Assembly (NCBI GenBank): GCA_013433145.1
Contig: CM024188.1
Location: forward strand, 4,543,501-4,607,500
Origin: Ascaris suum
Taxonomy: Eukaryota > Nematoda > Chromadorea > Rhabditida > Ascarididae
DNA: 64,000 nucleotides
Direction: 5' to 3'
How positions within the stretch are numbered: the stretch's first letter is position 1; every line of letters starts with the position of its first letter. Positions 1-11,013 of the stretch are shown one piece after another. Under the pieces are notes generated by a model, which made no database searches, was not told where the DNA came from, and saw only the letters and a program-made list of their open reading frames with translations. A program made the translations under genes and the position numbers.

Positions 1-616
1 ATATACTAGTGGTACGTCACCACACCAGTCTAATCAAATCAAATGCACAAATAAAAACATATATGTGCTCAAGTATGTGCATCATAAATAAGTAAATATA
101 AATAAAAATAAATAAACGAATAAATATATATATATATATATATACTCTAGTTCTTAAACTAGCAATATATAATCTAGCAGTATGTATATGTACGCATATA
201 TTACGAGTGCTTCGACGGTCACAACTGCAGGAAACAGTTTAAGAATTGTACTTACAAAAAAGACAAGAAGTAAAATAGTTCAGTAAGCTTTGAGTGAGAT
301 GTATGAGTATGTAGGTGAGAACGTAAAGCTAATATATAGGAGATAACACCTTTAGTTGCGCTTATATTTAGCAGCGATATTGCACCAACAATATTGCTAG
401 CTGTGGCAAGTGAGCACATCTCGTTGTGGCAGTCATTATTTGCTGCAACTTCACGTCACATTCCTTCCTGGTACGGATTTCGGTCAACAAGAAAAAAGCT
501 GCACGTTGACAGAGTGGTTCTACCCGCCATATATGCTACCCAGCCTGTGTTCGTAAAGGTGAGCATCCCTAAAACGAACGGCCATAACATCTCTCTTCTT
601 TTTTATACATGCTAAT

Positions 617-622
617 TTTATT
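617..622 (-). promoter_or_regulatory. Candidate polyadenylation signal AATAAA
   Basis: AATAAA on the minus strand about 305 nt after the stop codon at 927. It is the first canonical signal downstream. The rest of 1-926 shows only a short (TA)n at about 124-143 and no gene. Confidence 0.35.
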
Positions 623-926
623 TTAATGCAACAATGCATTCTAGTATGACTCCCTTGGCAGATCCCGCAATCGTGCCTCTCCGAATTGATTCAGCATGTT
701 TTAAACTCGCTCCTATGAGCACTAAAAACTTCAAAATGCAGTGCCTTAGAATGACCATTGTTAGATGGCATGGTTAAGACACCACCATGCTTGTGCCCGC
801 ACTTCGGTATTACTCTACTTCGTTCTGTGCTTGCCCCATACGAAGAAGAATTAAACTTCCATGCATAAAATCATAACGCTATATATATAGCAAAGTCATG
901 ATGCCATATCTGTGCTAAACTTTCAC

Positions 927-1217
927 TCACCATTTTTCAATAGTATGTAAAGGAGGGAAGAACCAGACCTCATCGATGCTAGTCACGATTTGAGTTGCAG
1001 GAGTCGGCAGCGAGATATCGCTTTCGCTGAACCATCGTTTCAGACGGATGGATCCCTCGATGCTGTATGGGGGCAATGAACAGGTACGCTGCACGGTTTT
1101 GCGCGGGTAGATTCGCCCCTTTTCTTCGTTTGATTCTGCCTTTGTCGCTTCCTTCCTGAGTGCCTTCTCGTCAAGCAACGTCCTCATCAATACAGCTTGC
1201 TCTCCTTGCCGCGTATA
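927..1217 (-). CDS. Zinc-finger gene, probable terminal exon 9
   Basis: TTCTGCAG acceptor with phase 0 entry, matching the phase 0 end at 2709. The 96 residues begin YTRQGEQAV and end with TGA at 927. A charged first third precedes a Pro/Ser/Trp-containing end. Exons 8 and 9 fit together well even if they do not belong to the zinc-finger protein. Confidence 0.55.
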   Translation of the reverse strand, partial: YTRQGEQAVLMRTLLDEKALRKEATKAESNEEKGRIYPRKTVQRTCSLPPYSIEGSIRLKRWFSESDISLPTPATQIVTSIDEVWFFPPLHTIEKW

Positions 1218-4200
1218 CTGCAGAATATTCCCGTTAAAAAGGAAAGGTTAGAAACTAATGCAGGGCAAAAAGCGCATGCCCGACAGGAGAGGGGAACTTG
1301 AGAAGTCGCTGAATGACAAATGCCGCAAATCTTTAAAGGCACTCACAGTTATCATTCGCATTTAGACTATCCTCAACAGGAAAAAATACTGGCGTTCACA
1401 ATCTATGACAGAAATAGTAGGGAAGGGAAATTTTGAGATATGATTTCACGACCGACTTTCGGCAACCCCAACTACACATCATGACGAGTTGATTTAATGA
1501 CATTAGACACTTACGTCTTCCACTTTGGTAGGGTGAAGAAGGAAAGTATGATGTACTGAAAAGTGCAGAAAGTAGCAAAATCTTTAAGGCTCCATCATTT
1601 CCTTCCCTCTCAAGAAAGGCATATCTGCCTAACATAGCTGTAGCCAGCTATTCGAACTCCAGTGTTTGGTATCACCGTGGTCGAAACTGGCGATGCAAAT
1701 TTTCTCGGAAAACATTCGCTGTGCTACTCTTTTATGGGTCTACCAGGAGTCACCGTAAATGCTGATTTTTTGAAACATATTTGTTTCCCTACTTCACTCT
1801 GAATTTGATTCAAACCTGTGAGCCTAATTACAACTGTTCTAGAGCCACTGGAATTTCCAAAATAGATTTTCTCTTTCCTCTCAGCAAGTCCCAATCTGGC
1901 CGCTCCCTTTAGCTACGCACCCCGCAAGCCCGCTACTTCACCCCCAACCCATTTTTCTTTAGATGGATCAGTGCTATCCGCCGAGACACAACAGGAAGAT
2001 TTTCGCATGCCGCACTTACTGCTGATCGAGGAATCCCTTCACTCGTGCTCATCCAATCCCCCTCTTTACCCTACATGCGTCTATAAATGTCGGTCCTGAA
2101 GGAAGACAAGGATCCGCCATCTTCAATGTTCATCAGTGCTGTCTGCAGACAGCGATTATCAAGCTTTTTTTGGATGTCCGATTGCATATTTTTTAAAGCA
2201 TTTCTTCTTTATCTGAGAAAGAATGATAATGCAGCTGGTATCACGAAAAAGTAGTGAGTGCTCCTCATAGCAGGCGTCGGCTGAAACATCGCAACCACCA
2301 ACGCCATTTTCATAAAGGTTCTAGCGAAGAGGAAATATTACACCCTTGGAATACAATACCATCTCTCGCAATGATTTTAGCAAAGATTAAGTAAATCAAC
2401 ACAATTGAAAATAACTGATATGAACGAAAACTTCCCAAGTTATGGGAAGATTCATTCACTCGCAAGACGAAGAAATTAAAAAACGACAGACAAGAACTGA
2501 AAAATACCAATGGTTACCTCTGCACCAACTCTCTGAAATTCTGCGAGCAGTTTCAAGTCAGACAGTCGAAAGACATCTTTAGCTGGTGGTGAACGCAGGT
2601 ATGTGGGGATAAGGGTTGAAAGAAGGTAAGCAAAGAAGAAGAGTCAATTATCAGATGGAGGTAAAAATTTGCTTTGTCTACTGAAAATATCATGAAATGT
2701 TTGCTTACGTTGTGCTCGGGTGTGGTTCCTTCAAGTTTCTTGTTTCTCCAGCCTCGTTGCATCTTTTCCCGAACAGACTCTAGAACTTTCTGAGACGGTG
2801 ACTTGGCACCGCACTTTTTCTCATCTTGCAATCCCTGACTTCTTATGGCTGCCTCGTCACCGTATTTGTTGTGAACACGAGTTCTGTGCACTGCCTCTTT
2901 GCGCATACGATCCACGAAGCTTGGCGAAAGTTCGCGAGTTTCGGCTTCGAAAAAGCTTCGAGGAGAAAGTGAAACTTCGTTACGACCGCTTGGAGCTGAT
3001 TGGTTGCTGGCACGTGATCGATTGCTACTTCTCGGCCGTCTGTTTATTCCCGAAGGACCTTATAAAGGATCTGCTTGAAACTTTTCGACTATTTCTTTCA
3101 AAAACCGCAAATGCAAAATTAATGAAGCAATTTTCTCCAACCGATTATGAAAAACACCACTAGCAATAATTAGCACCGAAACTTGACAGTCATCAATATG
3201 CAGGAACGCAGGCAGCACGTGAATCATCCACCACTCTCGCTTTCGAAAATTAAAAGAAAAACAAAGCAATCAACTTTAAACCTCCCAAACCTTAGGAATT
3301 TGATTTTGCAGAACACTGATTGTATAAACAAAGAAAGTTTATCCAACATTTTCAATGGAACCATCCAAAATCGAAAACATTCATCGGATTTTTCATTTCC
3401 AATTCACTTTTGCAAATCTTATCAAAAAGGCAGCTGAAAGAATAATTTCAGCTACAAAACATAACTAGTGGCATCGTTCGAGCAGGTCAGGTAGACATAA
3501 TGGCACCTTCCCTCACCTTTCTTCCCTTTTCTTGACTTTCCTCCAATGGTTATTATGGACACCGAAAATTTCAAAATATAACTTCCTTTCCAAGATGGTT
3601 TCAAAAATTCGACCATGAACGCTTTAGCACGACTATCTCTTGAATATCTTTTTTTTGCGGCATCCAAGTAAATCTCGAAATATGGGGATTTATGCCAAAA
3701 TATTTATGTGACCAGCATAATCGTTTTTGAGCTGCTAAACAAGGAATTCCCCTCCCAAACTGTAGGTCGAAAATCATCAAGTAAAGGGAGTGGAGCAAAT
3801 CCCTTAGCAAGCATGATGAAGCGAGATGAAACTGGCTATCCGCCATTACAGCACCGACATCCTAAGATAGGGCGAATGAAGCGCGTCTAATCTGTTTCGA
3901 AATGAACAACCTCAAAATTCCGAACGCCGCGCACTATGGCACCTTACTGAGGAAAAAACACCAAAAGTTCTCATGAAGCATTTGAGCTAATAAAGACTCT
4001 TTTGTGATCTTTGCAACAGCGATGATGCTATCTGAAGTGGCAGTAGATGAAGGCTGCAAAGCGTATGCTGAGAGCCAATTTCGGCAGTTAAGCGCTACTA
4101 AAACAGGCTTTCTAGAATTTCACGATGGATTTCAGCTACAAAAAGAAACGTCTTCAAGACCTTTCCAGCAGTTTTTGGCCATCGCAAAACATCACAAAAA

Positions 4201-7200
4201 AGCTTTTTTTTGCCCCGAAATCTGCTGCGGGTGGAGCGCAGACCCTTTTCCGACTTTCGGGGAATGCGAACCGGTCTACCACTGCATGCAGAGACCTAGA
4301 ACATCACAAAGCCTGCTTCACTACACTGATAGACGCCGCTTAAAATGAAGTGAACGGATTTCTGACAGCGAATGCTCCACCTAGAAATAGAAATGATGAG
4401 GCCGTTGCCACGCCATTTACCAAAATTTGAAGGAAAACATCACGTTTTAAGCAATCGAAAAATTTTGCTGTAAAAATAAAGGGAAAAAAACTGTTGCACT
4501 ATTAACCGCTCAAAATCACAGCACAATTATCGGCGTTGTTTTACATCTAGATAGGTTTATCGATATTTCGACCTAGCGTCTTCTCTTTCTCCTAACAAAC
4601 TGCTTAAATTACAATCCAGAATGAGAGCGAAAGGGAAACCTGGTCTTTGGTCGCTACTTTCTAGAGAATCGTGTTTGGTCATAGGCGCCACAACAGCGAT
4701 CGGCCGCTTCTTTGGCGTAGCCTCTGGTGAGACGCTATTTTCTAAGTTTATACAAGACCCGAGTTCGAATCTGTCCTCAGCATCGAGCACAGGCATTGCC
4801 GCAGTAGAAACACCTGTGCTACCTTTCTTTGAGTTTCCGCGACTTCTTCTAGGTGTCTGAAAACACCATTCAACGAGCCTCTCAACTACGCTCAACAAAT
4901 GAGAGTAAGCCGTTTTGCATTTGTTTAGCATGAAATTGTACTGTTATTTCTCCGGGATTTTACTAACCTTTCAAGTCACTAAGTCATCAATTACCGTCTT
5001 ATTGTGAGGTTACGATATACGCTACTTTTCATTTCTGCGTTATTTGCTCTGCACAAACGACGCACTCTATTTAAACGTCTTTGCGCGTAGTCGCAGCATC
5101 GGTCAGCGCAGAAGTCGCATGCAAGACAAACTCATAGACGAGTGAAATAATTTTCGGCTAGAATAAGAAGCTTCTCAGGTGGCTGCTGCATAGTTGGGAT
5201 CCCAAACTCGTTGAAAACGTTGCAAATGAACTAACGGACATACATCTCTGCCATCTGCGACAGTTCTAAACGGTGAATGAACAAATAATTAAATTAGTAA
5301 ACACCAAAAGAAAACTAAAAATGAAAAGCAGCGTTTAAAGTGCATTACGCGCAAACTGCTAATAAAAACAGGCATTTCTGGAGGAAGCATAACGAGGCAG
5401 GTATGAGCTTTTCAATAGATGCATAAGAAATATCTACAACCAGTTTCTTTTGACAGCTCAATCGGGTTCCTCAGTGCCACTCTCAAGTAATGGAATGGAT
5501 TGGATAGACGACTCACAGTTTTGTTCGCAAGATGTTTTACAGTGTTGAAAAACCATGTAATTTTTCTGCTTGTAAATGAAGCTGATAGAGCTCAGCAAAT
5601 TAATTATTCGCCTATTCAAAGAGAGGATCCAATGTCACACAACCAATCCAATGTTCAGCTGTGACAGCTAATAAAGTGGTGACCTTGGACTGTGCTGGCG
5701 CAGCACGTTGCACAGGAAGTGTAGGCGCTGTATCGAGCGATACGGATATAGTCGGCTCCTTGTTTACTTCAACTTCATTGGGGCCATCTACAGCAACCTC
5801 ACTGGTATTGACAGGGTCTGAGTTCGTGTTCACAGCTCTTGTCGACCACTGTTGCTCTTTTTGTTGTTCTTGCTGCTGCTGATTTTGTGATGGCGGTTGT
5901 TGATGAAAGTGTGCTGACGGCCCTTTCGTACAGTTGGCTCGTTCTGGCGGCCTTCGGCCTGGAGGGTCGACCGGCAACCCCAAATGCACTGTCTCGCAGT
6001 GTACTCTCATCGGACCATGTGCAGCAAAAGTACGGTCACACTGCAAAAATCACATCAAAGATACAATTTCACAGAAAAATGTCCGAAAGGGTTGCTTAAC
6101 ATTTCATCGTAATGCTAGAGCGGTGAGTTGCAGTGAGTCACTTGAAAGCCTTGAAGTTTTCAACTATGCAAAAGTATAATGGTCTCACCTTAATTTGCAC
6201 TCAAACAATCCTTCATTTTCATCAAGTGATATACAGTCTTCAATAGACAATCATTCGAAAATTTTCGCATCTATCCCGTTTCTCTTGCCTTTCAGCAAAA
6301 CTCTGTGCACACGTTCTACCACATAGCGCAAGTGCATTTTAAAAGTTTAAAAAAAAAAATTTTTTTTAATAGCTGTCCAGCATCCGGCATAGATGAATGC
6401 ACGCCTGTTTTGAAACGTTTCACATATGCCAAGAAAGTATTGAAAAAAGAAATGTTCGTGGTTGGTAAATGTGCTACTCATAGTGCTGTAAGCACCGAAA
6501 TAGATGTGAAACAAATATTTCCAGCCAGCATTTTTGGAGCAATTTCATGGAGATCTCTGCAACAAAAGGCGGCAAGAATGCCGGCTCATAATAACGCAAA
6601 TAATGAATCAAAGGAGCACTAACATAATGACAGAAGAACATCATTGGATGCCTTATCTTCTCGTGTATTATCATATATTTGGGATCGGTGAGGCGATCCT
6701 CGCAAAGGTGACACTTCGCTTTGTAAATTTCGAGCACCGATGGCTCCACATAACCAACAGCACTCTCGAGCGTTATTGTCTTCAAGAATTCCACATCCTA
6801 AAAACTCTCGTAATCCTAAAATACGACAACGCAACCCATAGATGAAAGCTTTTGATTGGAATCGATCTTTTTATGCAGCATCGTCGTTTTTGCAACTATA
6901 TACTTACATGGATTTAATAGGAAAGCTGACTAACGCACTGACAGCACCTGGCTAAACCTCACCTGCTTTGTGTCAATATCCATTTCCCGTTGTCGTGTGC
7001 TCTGATTGTGCCTGCTTTACAAATAGTGCGGAAACTTAGAAAATGCGGACAATTGAAGCCATCGTGCAATAAATATTGGACAGCTCTACACACAACCTCA
7101 TGTCATCACACTTGGTTCAGCAAAGTATCCGTACTAATTGTTCCACTTTCTCCAATTCTGACCCATCTGGCGAGGCTATCCATAGAAATTGTCTAATCGC

Positions 7201-10200
7201 TGCTGATAGCGCACAAGTCGCTGTTTTGCTACGCCCCTTAACGACACGTGTGAAATGTGCAACTGACAACTCTCCTATCCATCAGCTTCTATGATGACAA
7301 CCTTAAGAAGAAAACAATGTTTTTGTTACCAAAATAAAACGTTCAGATCAGATTTGACAAATTACGCAACAACACACAGTACATTCTTGAATGGAGCACC
7401 GTTTCTTCTTATGAAATTTCGGCAGAGAGAAGGCCAAGCTTACGAAATTAGGGAAGCTCAATCTCTCTTAGGCGATCCGTCTCCTTGAACGGGGAACAGT
7501 AGCACAGGTGAACCATCTATTCTAGTAGAACAGTAATTATCATAGTAGGTGACTAGGAGCAGGATTTTGAGCTTTCAGGATCAAAGAGACACAAAAAACA
7601 TTTATGAGAACTCACCTTTTGTCGTTTCTTTTCCTTAGCTCTTTCTGCTCGAGCACACCGACGTGCCTCAGACTTCTTTTCCTTTTCAATACGTTTCGCT
7701 TCTGAAGTCAAAAACAAAAAATGCTCATTACACCATCAAAATAAAAACAAAGTTAATCTCGCCAAAGCTTGGAACGATCTATGATTGAAAAATGTCAATG
7801 TGCTATTAAGCTTTTTTTTCTCATACCAGCGTTGTTAATAGCAGGATGCGGGTCGAGCTTTTCTTGGTCTGCCTGGTACTTCTGGAGTTCAGCTTCGAAA
7901 AGCCGTTCCTGCTCTATCTGCTGGATACGGCGTTTCATTTCCTCAAGACCGATTGCTTCGTCTCCCTCCATGCGGGCCTTGTTCTTACTGTTTGGATCTT
8001 TGAAGCGTCTTCCCAATGTACGGTCGACTCCCTTGTCAGCAAACCATTCATTCCATTGGTCCAAACGTAAAGACTGAAGCATTTAATAATGTTGCCACAT
8101 AAATCCGCTTGAAACATAGCCATTAAGATGAAAACTACGTTGCTACCTCTCACTTGCAGTACCCATAAGATAGCTTCGACGTTGCGGAAGCTATTCCAGT
8201 TGTCGAAATCCACAAGAAAACATATTCCGATTTATGTAGCTGCTTACCTTTATACAAACTATGGCCTCAGTATCAATTCAAGCATAAAATTAGCTTCAAG
8301 TTCAAGTTTATCATTGATCATTGATCTGACTTCTATCATTAAAGAAGTTCGCTAAACTTTTTTTAAATTGAGGAGTTGGTTCAACTTGCTATCTCTTTCA
8401 AGAATTAAATGAAAATTGTTCTATTTTTTTCAGGAGTGAACAAAACGAATGCAAAAAATGAAAATTCTTTAAAGCGCAAATATCCAAAATTCCATGAAAA
8501 TACCAAATGATGGCGCAATGTCGCATGTGGATCAACTTCTTCACACTCCTCTGGCTCAGGAAGGAAAACACATCGTTCGAATGAATTACGATATATCGCA
8601 ACGAACTTATCAAGCATTTCTTTCAATTCGTCATCCTAAAAACAATGGAAATTATACGCCAAAGGAAATTCATTATACAGATAAAACTGGTACGTTCTTC
8701 TCTGCAACGTTTGAACGATATATTTTTAATTGACGCAATCAATGTCTGACTAGTTGCTACCATGTGCTTTTGAGTGCCCCTAAAGTACTAAAAACGAGGC
8801 AGTATTCATCGCTGCACAACAATGTACTCACTTGCAATTCGGTACAGACTGTGAAAAGAACTCAACTGTTTCAAAGTTTAAAACAAAGTTTAAATGGTCA
8901 GTAGAAGTTTAAACGAAGCCTATTTCATCAACATATCTCAAATCCATTAATAAATCAGGAATCGAACAAAAAGCAATGAAAACTGAAAATAAAAACGAAC
9001 CAGTAGAATTTCGGATGCCACAAAAATGGGGGAATAACTTCATGAGGAAAACCCGATTTTTAAATTCACAATAGCGAATGATGAGACAAACCAACAAAAG
9101 GTGAGGAAAAAAACGAAACCGCTGACATCCGCTACGTTCGAATACGATCTTAATCAATGCAAAAAAAAAACCTCGAAAACCCGAGAATTCACTACTTTTC
9201 TTGCAATAGAAAATCATGATTTACGCTGTTTTTTGCAACACTTTTTTGTGTCCAGCTTGAAAAACTTGCGACTGTCTTCAACCACATATTATCAAATGCG
9301 ACCCCCCAACAAATGCGCCCAACTTACACGCAATCCTTTGATTTGAGTAAGAAGAAGTTTAATTTGTTGATAAATTTTTCGTTCTGTTTCCACAATAGCG
9401 CCCATGGTGGCAGGATTAGCGTCATGCGATACAGGCGTATCGCAAGCATCATAGAGCACATCCGAGAATATCTGCTCTGAAAAGGTGATTATAAAAGAAT
9501 GGGATGCACAAAATTAGACTATTCACATATTATCGCAATAGAAGATCAATCTGAATGAGGATCATCGAACCGACTGAAAGCAGACTGCTTGCAGACATCA
9601 AATAGTAGCAGCAACTATAGCAGACGTTCAGCTGGAACTTATAAAAAAGCACAAGTGATGACTACGTTCTTCAACATTAGCCATTAAAGGGCGCATTTTT
9701 TGTAGGTAGCAAGTTAAGCAACATGTGCCTATCTGATCAGCTTATAGCAACAACATGCTCTTAGTGCAGCGTATGCAAGAACTTGTGAGGCAGGGTGCTT
9801 TATCAAGAAACAACAACGAGGAAACAATGCAGTTTGGGCTATGAAAAAAAAATATATATATAGATCGTGTCTTGGCTTGTATTTTATTATCGCCAACCTT
9901 CGATAAGCTGCGTCAGGCAGCACGTGAATGTCATGTGAGGTGGGCAGAATGTCTGCACCAAAAAAAGGACAAATGAAATGCATAATTCCCTTAAATATGC
10001 GTGATATGAACGACATAAATTAGGATAAAGAACACAGTTTAAACAATGCAAGCTCATAAGCGCGATGAGATCGAGAGCGGTAACAAAACAAGAACGAAAA
10101 ATTGAACGGTACAAGGGAAACGATGCGGAAGTGCATCGAGACGTGCTTTCAGTGTAGCTATGCTTGGTACATTGACGAGCTCCTCAATTAGCAGTAAACG

Positions 10201-10996
10201 CTATAGGTGATGGTAAAGGCAGCATTCATAGCACCACCGAATGGGCACACTAAATCCAAAGGTTTTTGAGGCTAGGGGTGAGATCCTATGCGCTTGGTGG
10301 CCACCCGGATAGGACTTCTTCCCCATCTGTCACTCTTTTCCCTCACTACTGTCTTTGGACGGCGCTATTGGCATTCTTAAATAACAAGTAACCATTCCCC
10401 TCACTGTGCCAAAAAGTAATGAAAACTCTAAAAATCAACGGAAATTTGCAAGAAAGACCCCTCTTATTTGGGCGTAAGAGTAAACGAAGCATAAATGAAG
10501 CAGAGCTAAATCCTCTCCTCTACCAATTTAAAAGAAAATGTCAGCATAAGACTCCTTCTTTCGCAGAATTGAAGACATTTAAAATTAAAGTAGCTTAAAA
10601 TTATTTCTAGAAAGAAGGAAATTCAAGGAAGTTATGTAACATATCCGCCTAAACTCTGTACTTTTTATCACTTTCACGACACCAATTATTATCTATACGA
10701 AAAACGAGATCGCTCTCTTTTTGCCCGTTCGTGCTTCCACTGACATGTAAATTCAGAGCGTAATTTTACGACTGAATAAAAGAATGGAACATACGACAAG
10801 AAACCGAAGATCACGACGCGTTGAGAAAATATAAAGCAAATCTCAACTTTGAGCCCAGTGAACAACCAATGTAATTTCAATGAACCAACTAAAAGAATAA
10901 AGAAGGGATCAAAATAAATTCTTCATACTAACCAAAATTCGGTTCTGGAGGCGGTGGTGTTCTGGCAATATCGATTATATCAGTGGGTTCACTCAT
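927..10996 (-). CDS. Spliced gene: nuclear-type protein with coiled coil and two tandem C2H2 zinc fingers
   Basis: The model has nine coding exons: 10996-10933, 9476-9328, 8073-7827, 7701-7616, 6797-6624, 6040-5684, 4856-4640, 3058-2709 and 1217-927. Phases agree at every junction and give 1935 nt, or 644 residues plus TGA. Residues 22-71 are acidic to neutral. About residues 100-182 are rich in Glu, Lys, Gln and Arg and should form a coiled coil. Two C2H2 fingers follow: C211, C214, H227, H232 and C238, C241, H254, H259, each C-x2-C-x12-H-x4-H, with a six-residue linker. A Gln-rich stretch and basic, Ser/Arg-rich regions make up the C-terminal half. Known of such fingers: DNA, RNA or protein binding. 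Inferred: a nuclear protein. I do not recognise the family. Exons 1-6 are well supported; the joins into exons 7 and 8 use weak splice sites, so 927-4856 could belong to one or two other units. Confidence 0.72.
2709..3058 (-). CDS. Zinc-finger gene, probable exon 8 (basic, Ser/Arg-rich)
   Basis: The frame has many Arg, Ser and Lys residues (RPRSSNRSRASNQ, later VREKMQRGW) and ends at a clear GTAAGC donor at phase 0. The acceptor is uncertain: TATAAG at 3059 fits exon 7 in phase 1, while ACAG at 3040 is a better sequence but would need a phase 2 partner. Confidence 0.5.
4640..4856 (-). CDS. Zinc-finger gene, probable exon 7
   Basis: TTTTCAG acceptor, then a basic start (TPRRSRGNSKKG) and a polar region with PKKRP, which resembles a nuclear localisation signal. 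The proposed end is CAG|GTTTCC in phase 1. Without that splice the frame runs to TAA at 4557-4559. A start codon with its own acceptor was not found, so it is more likely an internal or terminal exon than a separate gene. Confidence 0.5.
5684..6040 (-). CDS. Zinc-finger gene, exon 6 (rest of finger 2, Gln-rich tail)
   Basis: The TTTTTGCAG acceptor precedes a Cys codon that completes finger 2 (C241, H254, H259). A Pro/Arg stretch, a Gln-rich segment (positions 5840-5885 in DNA) and an acidic Ser/Thr/Val-rich region follow. The 3' end is uncertain: AAG|GTCACC at 5684 is a weak donor but joins exon 7 in phase 0. Otherwise the frame reads on to a stop at 5612, which would make this the last exon of a shorter protein. 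Confidence 0.75.
6624..6797 (-). CDS. Zinc-finger gene, exon 5 (finger 1 and first Cys of finger 2)
   Basis: TTTTTAG acceptor, GTTAGT donor, phase 0 at both ends, 58 residues. It carries the whole first finger (C211, C214, H227, H232) and ends just after the first zinc ligand of finger 2 (C238-His-Tyr). The second ligand is the first codon of exon 6. The exact C-x2-C spacing restored by splicing is strong evidence for this junction. Confidence 0.85.
7616..7701 (-). CDS. Zinc-finger gene, exon 4 (highly charged helix)
   Basis: CTTCAG acceptor and GTGAG donor, phase 1 in and phase 0 out. The 29 residues are almost all Lys, Arg, Glu and Ala, extending the coiled coil of exon 3; the basic clusters could also act as a nuclear localisation signal. 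Confidence 0.8.
7827..8073 (-). CDS. Zinc-finger gene, exon 3 (start of coiled coil)
   Basis: GCTTCAG acceptor, GTATGAG donor, phase 0 in and phase 1 out. It has a Trp-containing segment (SLRLDQWNEWF), then a long run of Glu, Gln, Lys and Arg with Leu/Ile spacing that suits a coiled coil. Confidence 0.82.
9328..9476 (-). CDS. Zinc-finger gene, exon 2
   Basis: TTTTCAG acceptor, GTAAGT donor, phase 1 in and phase 0 out. The 50 residues include an amphipathic stretch, IYQQIKLLLTQIKGLR, likely a short helix for protein contacts. Confidence 0.8.
10933..10996 (-). CDS. Zinc-finger gene, exon 1 (start codon)
   Basis: The exon encodes 21 residues beginning MSEPTD and containing a run of four prolines, and ends in phase 1 at G|GTTAGT. 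It joins exon 2 in frame, creating a Glu codon across the junction. Confidence 0.75.
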
Positions 10997-11004
10997 GGCT
11001 CAGC

Positions 11005-11013
11005 CTGAAATTC
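11005..11013 (-). promoter_or_regulatory. Probable spliced-leader trans-splice acceptor of the zinc-finger gene
   Basis: On the minus strand GAATTTCAG ends 8 nt before the ATG at 10996. Nematode trans-splice sites have this acceptor sequence and often lie this close to the start codon. A 5'UTR intron acceptor would look the same. The site supports the choice of this start codon. Confidence 0.55.

Noticed and set aside
4755..4775. GTTCGAATC, similar to a tRNA B box
   Set aside because: It lies on the antisense side of a coding exon, and no A box or cloverleaf arms surround it.
9729..10016. Minus-strand frame with an acceptor-like GTGCAG near 9960, first considered as exon 2 of the zinc-finger gene
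   Set aside because: It enters in the right phase from exon 1 but its only donor leaves phase 2, while the exon at 9476 needs phase 1. Exon 1 joins 9476 directly with perfect phase.
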